Shown here one piece after another: positions 1 through 7,229 of a stretch of 7,229 nt of DNA. The notes beneath the pieces are model-generated. The model was not told where the DNA came from. It was given only the letters and a program-made list of their open reading frames with translations, and did no database searches. The translations under genes and the position numbers were made by a program. Positions within the stretch are counted from its first letter, which is position 1; every line of letters starts with the position of its first letter. Source of the DNA: Alcaligenaceae bacterium (GTDB lineage: Bacteria; Pseudomonadota; Gammaproteobacteria; Burkholderiales; Burkholderiaceae_B); NCBI GenBank assembly GCA_029265335.1, contig JAJUJN010000104.1:1-7229 (forward strand). Reading direction: 5' to 3'.

Positions 1-213
1 CTCTTGTTCAAGAAAGTGGGCGCGGATCGCGTGCTGTTTGCCACCGAGAAACCTGGCACCGGCAGTGCGGTGGATCCCACCACGGGTCGCGAGTTCGACG
101 ACCTCAAACCGGTGATCGAAGGCATGGCCATGTTGTCCGACGAAGACAAGCGCAATGTGTTCGAGTGCAACTGCCGTCGTCTCTACACGCATTTCCGCAA
201 CGACGAAGCCTGA
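1..213 (+). CDS. amidohydrolase family protein, C-terminal fragment (LigJ/ACMSD-like)
   Basis: Only the last 70 codons are present; the frame is open to the left edge, so the TTG at position 4 is an internal codon, not a start. The visible tail contains GADRVLFATEKPGTGSAVDP, then TTGREFDDLKP and a closing helix ending NVFECNCRRLYTHF. The pattern 'DPTTG-x-x-(F/Y)DD' followed by 'F-x-x-N-x-R-R' is what I recall from the end of amidohydrolase_2 (PF04909) TIM-barrel hydrolases such as 4-oxalomesaconate hydratase LigJ and related decarboxylases. Those enzymes act on carboxylic intermediates of aromatic breakdown, usually with a bound metal. The metal-binding residues would lie upstream of the window, so substrate and activity cannot be judged. 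It is followed on the same strand by a GntR-type regulator and an SDR, which suggests a catabolic operon. Family is fairly sure; exact enzyme is not. Confidence 0.7.
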   Translation, partial: LLFKKVGADRVLFATEKPGTGSAVDPTTGREFDDLKPVIEGMAMLSDEDKRNVFECNCRRLYTHFRNDEA

Positions 214-230
214 GCATAGTGTGTCCCAAG

Positions 231-257
231 GTGGTCCGGGCGCAAGCCCGGTACCAT
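231..257 (+). promoter_or_regulatory. palindrome/hairpin before the GntR regulator gene
   Basis: The sequence CCGGGC (236-241), loop GCAA (242-245), GCCCGG (246-251) is a perfect 6-bp stem closed by a GNRA-type tetraloop. It extends outward as TGGT (232-235) against ACCA (253-256), with one unpaired T at 252 and a G-T pair at 231/257. There is no T-run after it, so it is not a textbook intrinsic terminator. It may be an RNA hairpin between the amidohydrolase and regulator cistrons, or a DNA operator: TGGT/ACCA half-sites occur in operators of some FadR/FCD regulators, although usually closer together than here. I see no convincing -35/-10 pair in 214-287. Confidence 0.45.
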
Positions 258-276
258 TCGGCCTTCGGTAATTTTC

Positions 277-280
277 AGGA
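277..280 (+). promoter_or_regulatory. ribosome binding site of the GntR regulator gene (decides its start)
   Basis: AGGA lies 7 nt before the ATG at 288. The reading frame is open further upstream to an alternative codon at 165, but that start would place about 41 residues inside the amidohydrolase gene without a good binding site. The 288 start gives a protein of normal family length. Confidence 0.7.
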
Positions 281-287
281 TACATCC

Positions 288-977
288 ATGGGCAAAGGAG
301 CACCGCGAAAGCGCGACGCCGGCGCCATGCAAGGCGCATTGGAACGCTTGCGGGCCATGATCGTGCTTGGCGAACTCAATCCTGGCGAGCAGATTCGCCA
401 GCAAGAAATGGCAGAAGTTCTTGGTGTGAGCCGCGTGCCACTGCGCGAAGCCATGAACCTGCTGGCGGATCAGGGCTTGTTGGTGCATCGTCGTAACCAG
501 GGCTATTTTGTCGCCAAGCGCGTGCCCGACGACCTCGTGCAGATCCGGCGGATGCTGTATTTGCTCGAGAACGAACTCTTGGCCACCGTGGCCTGGCCCG
601 ACGCCACGGTGCTGGCCGAACTCGAAGCCTTAAATGAAGAAATCGCCCCTCTGCTCACCCGCGGCGACGTGCTCGCCCTGAGCGAACTCAACCGGCGTTT
701 CCACCATACGATATTCGCACTGTCACCCTACAGTCTCATTCATCAAGAAGTGCAACGCCTCTGGGATTGGCTCGACCCGGTCTTTATGGCCAAGTTCACG
801 CGTCCCGAGTACCTTCAGCGCATGACCGAAGAGCACCAGGCCATATTGCAGCCCTTGCGTGATCGCGATCGAGACGCGCTGCTGCGTTTGATGAACGAGC
901 ATCGTTACGGCGCGCAATCCGTACCGGTGCTCACGGCACCCAGCCAAACAGGAGAAATCCATGAACAAGTTGACTGA
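288..977 (+). CDS. GntR-family transcriptional regulator, FadR/FCD subfamily
   Basis: A DNA-binding regulator of 229 residues, the usual size for this family. Residues about 14-76 form the winged helix: an A-L-x-x-L-R-x-M-I-x-x-G-x-L-x-P-G-E-type start, then MAEVLGVSRVPLREAMNLLA (41-60) and the wing RRNQGYFVA (68-76). Residues about 80-212 are the all-helical FCD effector domain. Its likely metal or ligand residues are visible: N135 and H139 in NRRFHH, H183 in EEHQAIL and H205 in NEHRYGA; Asn replaces the frequent Asp at the first position. FCD regulators usually sense small carboxylates and often repress neighbouring catabolic genes. Here the gene sits between an amidohydrolase and an SDR on the same strand and overlaps the SDR by 17 nt, so it probably controls this operon, including itself. 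The ligand is unknown. Family assignment is secure. Confidence 0.92.
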   Translation: MGKGAPRKRDAGAMQGALERLRAMIVLGELNPGEQIRQQEMAEVLGVSRVPLREAMNLLADQGLLVHRRNQGYFVAKRVPDDLVQIRRMLYLLENELLATVAWPDATVLAELEALNEEIAPLLTRGDVLALSELNRRFHHTIFALSPYSLIHQEVQRLWDWLDPVFMAKFTRPEYLQRMTEEHQAILQPLRDRDRDALLRLMNEHRYGAQSVPVLTAPSQTGEIHEQVD

Positions 978-1707
978 TCGCGTGGCGGTAGTCACCGGGG
1001 GCGCCAGCGGCATGGGCGAAGCCATTGCCCAACGGCTGGCGGCTGAAGGCGCCGGCGTAGAAATTCTCGATCGGCAGGATGCGAGTGCGGTGGTGGCCGC
1101 GATCACGGCGGCCGGCGGCCGGGCGCGCGCACATCTGTGCGACACCACCAACGAAGAGCAGCTGGCCGCCGCTGCCCAGGCGATCGGCGAGCGTCACCAG
1201 CGCGTGGATATTCTGGTGAACAATGCCGGCATACTCAGTGGACGCACGCCCTTGCTCGAACTCACCCGTGCCGAAGTGGAACGCTTCATGCAGGTGAACT
1301 TCATGGGCTACTTTCTCACCACACAAAAGTTCTACCCATGGCTGCGACACAGCGCTGCCGGACGCATCATCAATGTGGCTTCGCGCACTTATTTTCTGGC
1401 CAATCCCGGGCAGCTGCCGTATGTGGCGAGCAAGGGCGCTGTGATGGGCATGACGCGTGTGTTGGCCAAGGAGTTGGGGCCCGACCACATTACCGTGAAC
1501 GCCGTGGCCCCCGGCATGATTGCCACGCCCGGCACGCGTGAGCATTCTGATGAGGCCGCGTTCGATCGTGTGATGCAGAACCAGGCCATCAAGAAGCGCG
1601 GTGAGCCGCGCCACCTGGCTGGTCTCATTGCCTGGCTGGCCAGCGACGACGCCGAATTGGTCACCGGGCAGATGTGGCTGTGCGACGGTGGCGGCTACCT
1701 GCTCTGA
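961..1707 (+). CDS. classical short-chain dehydrogenase/reductase (SDR), probably NAD-dependent
   Basis: A cytoplasmic oxidoreductase of 248 residues, the standard length of classical SDRs. The Rossmann nucleotide motif is TGGASGMG (12-19). D37 at the end of the second strand (ILDR) points to NAD(H) rather than NADP(H), and D61 fits the adenine-contact position. NNAG is at 87-90. The catalytic tetrad is N113, S141, Y154 and K158, with the normal S-x12-Y-x3-K spacing. The PG motif is at 184-185, and the end has the common V-T-G-Q-x-x-x-x-D-G-G pattern. The ATG at 961 has AGGAG at 950-954 and lies inside the end of the regulator gene, so the two are probably translationally coupled. The likely substrate is a hydroxyl/keto compound made or used by the neighbouring amidohydrolase pathway, but that is inference; SDR substrate cannot be read from sequence. 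Names such as FabG would be over-calling. Confidence 0.93.
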   Translation: MNKLTDRVAVVTGGASGMGEAIAQRLAAEGAGVEILDRQDASAVVAAITAAGGRARAHLCDTTNEEQLAAAAQAIGERHQRVDILVNNAGILSGRTPLLELTRAEVERFMQVNFMGYFLTTQKFYPWLRHSAAGRIINVASRTYFLANPGQLPYVASKGAVMGMTRVLAKELGPDHITVNAVAPGMIATPGTREHSDEAAFDRVMQNQAIKKRGEPRHLAGLIAWLASDDAELVTGQMWLCDGGGYLL

Positions 1708-1713
1708 GCCACG

Positions 1714-1789
1714 ACCGGCGCTGCGAACTGTGCTGCCGGCGCCATGACGAGCGCCGGCAGGTAGCCAGACTACACGAATGAGCGCCGGT
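1714..1789. repeat. outer inverted repeat enclosing the convergent hairpin
   Basis: ACCGGCGCT (1714-1722) is the exact reverse complement of AGCGCCGGT (1781-1789). This 9-bp pair encloses the 10-bp hairpin at 1733-1760, giving a nested two-stem structure across most of the convergent gap. Three related GCGCCGG-type arms lie within it. Confidence 0.6.
1733..1760. terminator. convergent hairpin between the SDR gene and secF (possible bidirectional terminator)
   Basis: A perfect 10-bp GC-rich stem, CTGCCGGCGC (1733-1742) against GCGCCGGCAG (1751-1760), with an 8-nt loop. It starts 26 nt after the SDR stop and lies about 40 nt past the secF stop on the other strand, so its position fits a terminator serving both converging transcripts. 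Neither strand has a U-run after the stem, so it is not a standard intrinsic terminator. It may instead protect 3' ends or help Rho-dependent termination. Confidence 0.5.
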
Positions 1790-1810
1790 AGGCAGGCAAT
1801 CTACACGAGT
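1749..1810. repeat. imperfect 31-bp tandem direct repeat, second copy spanning the secF stop codon
   Basis: Copy 1 is 1749-1779 and copy 2 is 1780-1810. They match at 25 of 31 positions, both starting GAGCGCCGG and both holding CTACACGA near the end. On the minus strand copy 2 contains the last codons of secF and its TAG stop, and copy 1 is a diverged second version of that tail just beyond it. This looks like an old local duplication of the secF 3' end. Confidence 0.6.
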
Positions 1811-2742
1811 TCTTCTTCGGTCGCGCCGTCGTCTTTCTTCACTGGCTTGATCATGTCTTCGCGTTTGATGCCCAATGCCAGAGCCAGGCCGCCGGCCAGG
1901 AAAATGGACGAATAGATGCCGAACCAGATGCCGATGGTGAGCGCAAGCGCGAAATTCTGCAGCGTGGGCCCGCCGAAGATGAGGATGGAGAGCACCATGA
2001 TCTGCGTGGAGCCGTGCGTGATGATGGTGCGCGACATGGTTTGCGTGACCGCCATGTCGATGATTTCTTCGGAGCCGGCCTTGCGATAGCGGCGAAAGTT
2101 CTCGCGAATGCGGTCCATGATCACCACCGATTCGTTCACCGAATAGCCCAGTACCGCCAGCACGCCCGCCAGCACGGGTAACGAGAACTCCCATTGGAAG
2201 AAGGCAAAGAAGCCGAGGATGATGACCACGTCGTGGAGGTTGGCGACGACCCCGGCCACGGCGAACTTCCACTCAAAGCGCACGGCCAGATAAATGATGA
2301 GCCCTATGACCACAAACAGTAGGGCCAACAGGCCGTCGTAAGCCAGCTCCTTGCCGATCTGCGGGCCCACGAACTCGACCCTGCGGAGCTCCACATCGGG
2401 CGCGATCTTCTGCAGTTCGGCCATGACCAGCTCGCTCTGCGCCGCGGCGTCTGCGTCGGCGCTGGCCGGCAGACGGATGAGTACATCGCGTGAGGTGCCG
2501 AAGTTCTGTACCTGGAAGTCGGTATAGCCCATTTCACGCAGCGCACCGCGAACCTCTTCGAGGTCTACGGATTCCTGGTAATGAACCTCTACCACCGTGC
2601 CCCCGGTGAATTCGATCGACAGGTGAAAACCACGCGTCACGATGAAAAACACGCTGAGAGCGAACACCACCAAGCTGATCAGGTTGAAGAACCTGCGATG
2701 GCGCATGAACGGGATGGTTCGACGGAAGCGGAAAAATTCCAT
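1801..2742 (-). CDS. secF: SecF, protein translocase accessory subunit
   Basis: An inner-membrane protein of 313 residues; E. coli SecF is about 323. With SecD and YajC it forms the accessory complex of SecYEG, which uses the proton gradient to help pull exported proteins across late in translocation. By eye: TM1 about 18-36, a periplasmic domain about 40-130, then five more membrane segments to about 290 and a charged cytoplasmic tail. Family motifs are FTGGTVVE (45-52), VEFVGPQIGKEL (122-133) and GYSVNESVVIMDRIREN (199-215), which is the TM4 signature carrying the conserved D210-R211 pair. The ATG has AAGGA at 2750-2754 with 7-nt spacing. It lies 25 nt after the secD stop, so the two are almost certainly co-transcribed. 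It is intact. Its last codons lie in a 31-bp repeat. Confidence 0.97.
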   Translation of the reverse strand: MEFFRFRRTIPFMRHRRFFNLISLVVFALSVFFIVTRGFHLSIEFTGGTVVEVHYQESVDLEEVRGALREMGYTDFQVQNFGTSRDVLIRLPASADADAAAQSELVMAELQKIAPDVELRRVEFVGPQIGKELAYDGLLALLFVVIGLIIYLAVRFEWKFAVAGVVANLHDVVIILGFFAFFQWEFSLPVLAGVLAVLGYSVNESVVIMDRIRENFRRYRKAGSEEIIDMAVTQTMSRTIITHGSTQIMVLSILIFGGPTLQNFALALTIGIWFGIYSSIFLAGGLALALGIKREDMIKPVKKDDGATEEELV

Positions 2743-2767
2743 GGAGAATTCCTTGCGGGACGCGGCC

Positions 2768-4612
2768 TCAGCCGATCGAGATCTTGGTCAGTTTGCGCTT
2801 GCGGCCATACCAGAGGTTGGTGATGGCGCGTACGCCGATGACGGCCGAGAACAGCGAGGTGAGGATGCCCAGACAATGCACCACGGCGAAGCCACGCACC
2901 GGCCCCGAGCCGAAGGCCAGCAGGGCCACGCCAGCAATCAGGGAAGTGAGGTTGGAGTCGACGATGGTGCCCCAGGCTCGGTCGAAACCTTCGGCGATGG
3001 CCTGATGCGGCGACCTGCCGGCCTTGAGCTCTTCTCGTATGCGCTCGTTGATGAGCACGTTGGCATCGATGGCCATGCCCAAGGTGAGAGCAACTGCGGC
3101 CAGACCCGGCAAGGTGAGGGTGGCCTGCAGGATGGAAAGAAGAGCGAACAGCAGCAGCAGGTTGAACAGCAAGCCCATGACCGAGAACAGGCCCATGAGT
3201 GCATAGTAGGAGATCATGAAGATCGCTACCGCGATGAAGCCCCAGAGCGTGGCGTTGAAGCCTTGCTGAATGTTCTCGGCGCCCAGGCTTGGGCCCACCG
3301 TGCGTTCTTCGATGATTTCCATGGGCGCGGCCAGGCTACCGGCACGCAACAACAGTGCGATGTTGTTGGCCTCGGTGGTATTCATGCTGCCCGAAATCTG
3401 CACACGACCGCCGCCGATTTCGCTGCGAATGACGGGCGCGGTGACCACCTCACCCACGTCGCGCTCGAACAGCAGGATGGCCATGCGATTGCCGATGTTG
3501 TCGCGGGTGACGTCGCGGAAGATGCGGCTGCCCTTGGCGTCGAGGGTGAGGTGCACGGCGGGCTGCTGGTTTTCGTCGAAACCGGCCTGGGCATCCTGCA
3601 AGTTCTCGCCGGTGAGCACCACCTGACGGCGCAGCAGGAGGGGCTGCCCGTTGGCATCTTCGTAGCGCTCGAGACCGAAGGGCACGCGGCCGCTCAGGAG
3701 CGCATCCTGGGCCTGTGGCGAGTCGTCGACCAGGCGCACCTGCAAGGTGGCAGTACGACCGAGGATCTCTTTGGCGCGAGCCACATCCTGCACACCGGGC
3801 AGTTGAACCACGATGCGGTCGGAGCCTTGCTGCTGAATGACCGGTTCGGCCACACCCAACTCGTTGATGCGGTTGTAGAGGGTGGAAATGTTCTGGCGCA
3901 GCGCGTTTTCCTGGATGCTGCGCATGGCTTGGGGTGTGAGGCTGGCCACGAGCACGGCGCCGTCAGTAGCTGGTGCGGGGGCCACCTGGAGTTCGGGCAA
4001 CTGGCTGCGCAACACATCGTTGATGCGCCCGGCCTGGTCTTGTGAGCCGGCCACGATTTCTACCCCGTTGCCGCTGCGTTCGATGGACTCGGCCGTGATG
4101 TTGGCGTTGCGCAAGGTGGTGCGCACATCACTCACGAGAGTGTCGTAGCGTGAGCTGAGCGCGCCCTCCATATCGACCTGGAGCAGAAAGTGCACTCCAC
4201 CGCGCAGATCCAGACCCAAATACATGGGTTTGGCATTGAGGGCGCTCAACCATTCGGGTGAGGCTGGCAGCAGGTTGAGCGCCACCACATAGGAGGGGTC
4301 GTTGGGGTCGGGATTGAGAGCTTGTTCGAGTACGTCGCGTGCCTGCAGTTGCACGTCGGTGTCGGGAAAGCGGGCTCGCACGGTGCCCACAGGACCGATT
4401 TCGTCGTATTGCAGGCCGGTGTAGGAGAGGTTGGCTCGATCGAGGATGCCGCCAACACGCTCCATCATGTCGGGTGTGATGCGAACCGTGGATTTGGCAC
4501 TGGATATCTGTACCGCAGGGGATTCACCGAAGAAGTTGGGCAGGGTGTAGATCAGTCCCACCAACAGGGCGACTGCCACCACGAGATACTTCCAGAGAGG
4601 ATAACGATTCAC
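2768..4612 (-). CDS. secD: SecD, protein translocase accessory subunit
   Basis: Large inner-membrane partner of SecF, 614 residues against about 615 in E. coli. It begins NRYPLWKYL with TM1 at about 8-25 and the TLPNFFGE motif, then a long periplasmic region (about 30-450) that holds LGLDLRGGVHF (132-142), the P1 head domain and RAGSLAAP (423-430). GPSLGAENI (440-448) precedes TM2. Five C-terminal membrane segments follow (about 453-598). The proton-path signature is AIDANVLINERIREE, with D516 matching the essential Asp of E. coli SecD; R248 in NRINELGVAEP fits its conserved partner Arg. The start codon is GTG (4610-4612), chosen because it aligns with the E. coli N-terminus one residue off and has AGGA 8 nt upstream. 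It is separated from yajC by an unusually long gap with two hairpins. The secF gene follows after 25 nt. Confidence 0.97.
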   Translation of the reverse strand: MNRYPLWKYLVVAVALLVGLIYTLPNFFGESPAVQISSAKSTVRITPDMMERVGGILDRANLSYTGLQYDEIGPVGTVRARFPDTDVQLQARDVLEQALNPDPNDPSYVVALNLLPASPEWLSALNAKPMYLGLDLRGGVHFLLQVDMEGALSSRYDTLVSDVRTTLRNANITAESIERSGNGVEIVAGSQDQAGRINDVLRSQLPELQVAPAPATDGAVLVASLTPQAMRSIQENALRQNISTLYNRINELGVAEPVIQQQGSDRIVVQLPGVQDVARAKEILGRTATLQVRLVDDSPQAQDALLSGRVPFGLERYEDANGQPLLLRRQVVLTGENLQDAQAGFDENQQPAVHLTLDAKGSRIFRDVTRDNIGNRMAILLFERDVGEVVTAPVIRSEIGGGRVQISGSMNTTEANNIALLLRAGSLAAPMEIIEERTVGPSLGAENIQQGFNATLWGFIAVAIFMISYYALMGLFSVMGLLFNLLLLFALLSILQATLTLPGLAAVALTLGMAIDANVLINERIREELKAGRSPHQAIAEGFDRAWGTIVDSNLTSLIAGVALLAFGSGPVRGFAVVHCLGILTSLFSAVIGVRAITNLWYGRKRKLTKISIG

Positions 4613-4620
4613 AGTTCAAA

Positions 4621-4624
4621 TCCT
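4621..4624 (-). promoter_or_regulatory. ribosome binding site of secD (supports the GTG start)
   Basis: On the minus strand AGGA sits 8 nt before the GTG start codon of secD. The protein begins NRYPLWKYL right after it, matching the family N-terminus, so an ATG start further inside is unlikely. Confidence 0.7.
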
Positions 4625-4637
4625 GTTCGGGCTGAGG

Positions 4638-4663
4638 GCTTCGGGCCCGGTTGCGCCCGAAGC
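4638..4663 (-). other. GC-rich hairpin in the yajC-secD gap, secD-proximal
   Basis: GCTTCGGGC (4638-4646) pairs perfectly with GCCCGAAGC (4655-4663), a 9-bp stem with an 8-nt loop. In the transcript it lies just upstream of the secD ribosome binding site, with about 13 nt between. It lacks a U-run, so it is not a clear terminator. It could tune the relative output of yajC and secDF or mark an RNA processing point; that is inference. Confidence 0.5.
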
Positions 4664-4691
4664 AACGGCAGGTGGGGTGAGCCTACGCTAG

Positions 4692-4718
4692 CACGCCGCC
4701 GGCGATGCCGACGGCGTG
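4692..4718 (-). other. GC-rich hairpin in the yajC-secD gap, yajC-proximal
   Basis: CACGCCG (4692-4698) pairs with CGGCGTG (4712-4718). After one C/A mismatch, CGGC (4700-4703) pairs with GCCG (4707-4710) around a 3-nt loop. The result is an 11-bp stem with a single mismatch, 27 nt past the yajC stop. No U-run follows on the minus strand. Together with the neighbouring hairpin it fills most of the 133-nt gap between yajC and secD, in which no small ORF with a credible start is evident. Confidence 0.5.
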
Positions 4719-4745
4719 GAACTGGCCTGGCCGCCCGCCGCGAAA

Positions 4746-5084
4746 TTACATGCCCTTGATGGTTCCCTTGGGCAAAAGGGTTTGCACTGAAGCGCGCTGC
4801 ATTACCACTTCAACCAGCTTGTTGCTGTCGGCACCGATTTCGACGTGCACGTAGTTTTCTTTGACCTCGGTGATCTTGCCCACGATACCGCCCGCGGTGA
4901 TGACTTCGTCGCCCTTGGCGAGGTTCGCCACCATGTTGCGATGTTCTTTCTGGCGCTTCATCTGGGGTCGGATCATGAGAAAGTACAGGATCACGAACAT
5001 CAGGATGATGGGCAGCATGCCCAGCAGCGCGTTGTCGCCGCCCGCCTGGGCGATCACGACGGAGGAAATGTCGGCAATGCTCAT
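4746..5084 (-). CDS. yajC: YajC, Sec translocon accessory protein
   Basis: Small single-pass inner-membrane protein of 112 residues (E. coli about 110) that associates with SecDF. The short N-terminal segment is followed by one membrane helix at about 19-38 (LLGMLPIILMFVILYFLMIR) and then a basic stretch with the family pattern R-P-Q-x-K-R-x-K-E-H (39-48). Then comes the SH3-like cytoplasmic domain with AKGDEVITAGGIVGKITEV (56-74). The end, LPKGTIKGM, matches the E. coli tail LPKGTMKAL closely. The ATG start (5082-5084) fixes a normal N-terminus, but only a weak GAG-type ribosome binding site is visible before it. It lies 75 nt after tgt, on the same strand, in the order tgt-yajC-secD-secF known from Gammaproteobacteria. 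Whether it is read from the tgt transcript or its own promoter is open. Confidence 0.96.
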   Translation of the reverse strand: MSIADISSVVIAQAGGDNALLGMLPIILMFVILYFLMIRPQMKRQKEHRNMVANLAKGDEVITAGGIVGKITEVKENYVHVEIGADSNKLVEVVMQRASVQTLLPKGTIKGM

Positions 5085-5123
5085 GGATGGTTACTCGTGT
5101 GGAATCGAAAAGACAATCGAAGG

Positions 5124-5154
5124 ATTGTAGCGGGTTTGTGTAATTCGTCGGCAA
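5124..5154 (-). promoter_or_regulatory. weak candidate sigma-70 promoter for yajC-secDF
   Basis: In the 75-nt tgt-yajC gap, on the minus strand, TACAAT (5124-5129) matches the -10 consensus at 5 of 6 positions. TTGCCG (5149-5154) matches the -35 at 4 of 6, but the spacer is 19 nt, longer than the optimum of 17. The start of transcription would fall about 30-35 nt before yajC. It is plausible as a secondary promoter inside the operon, but chance similarity cannot be excluded. Confidence 0.3.
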
Positions 5155-5159
5155 GGGGT

Positions 5160-7229
<2,070 letters not shown>

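Noticed and set aside
165..287. Longer N-terminus for the GntR regulator from 165.
   Set aside because: It would overlap the amidohydrolase gene and lacks a ribosome binding site; the protein from 288 already has the full winged-helix domain and usual length.
931..1614. Long minus-strand open frames opposite the SDR gene.
   Set aside because: They are shadows of the SDR codon pattern; the plus-strand protein has all catalytic motifs.
1661..2272. A 203-codon minus-strand frame overlapping secF.
   Set aside because: It is out of frame with intact secF, is rich in Arg and His from GC-biased codons, and runs through the convergent repeats.
2642..4045. A 467-codon open frame on the plus strand opposite secD.
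   Set aside because: It lies antisense to an intact, well-conserved secD (and the start of secF). Long antisense frames are common in GC-rich genes, and the translation has low-complexity, family-less composition (many G, H, Q and E).
5113..5128. Small inverted repeat ACAATC/GATTGT with CTTTTC after it on the minus strand, a possible terminator after tgt.
   Set aside because: The stem has only 6 AT-rich base pairs and a short, interrupted T-run. It also overlaps the candidate -10 element, so it is too weak to call.

Overview
The window reads as a chromosomal segment of a GC-rich Proteobacterium, most likely a gammaproteobacterium. The evidence is the gene order queA-tgt-yajC-secD-secF on the minus strand and proteins that align by eye almost collinearly with E. 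coli Tgt, QueA, SecD, SecF and YajC. No species can be named from the sequence alone. All genes share the same GC-rich style, and no insertion sequence, prophage, CRISPR array, tRNA or rRNA is visible.

Left part (about 1-1707, plus strand): the 3' end of an amidohydrolase of the LigJ/ACMSD-like (amidohydrolase_2) type, then a GntR-family regulator with an FCD ligand-binding domain, then a classical short-chain dehydrogenase (SDR) that overlaps the regulator by 17 nt. This looks like the tail of a small catabolic operon, perhaps for aromatic or other carboxylic compounds. Its substrate cannot be read from the sequence. A strong palindrome lies in the 74-nt gap before the regulator gene.

Middle (1708-1800): a short convergent intergenic region between the SDR and secF. 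It is packed with nested inverted repeats and an imperfect 31-bp tandem repeat whose second copy includes the secF stop codon. It probably ends transcription from both sides.

Right part (1801-7229, minus strand): queA (its 5' end lies outside the window) and tgt overlap by ATGA and encode two steps of queuosine tRNA modification. After 75 nt come yajC, secD and secF, the accessory membrane complex of the Sec translocon. A 133-nt gap with two GC-rich hairpins separates yajC from secD. SecD starts with GTG.

The window is mostly well-known biology. I see no new multi-gene system. The best things to re-examine are the non-coding structures: the convergent junction, the yajC-secD gap and the palindrome before the regulator gene.
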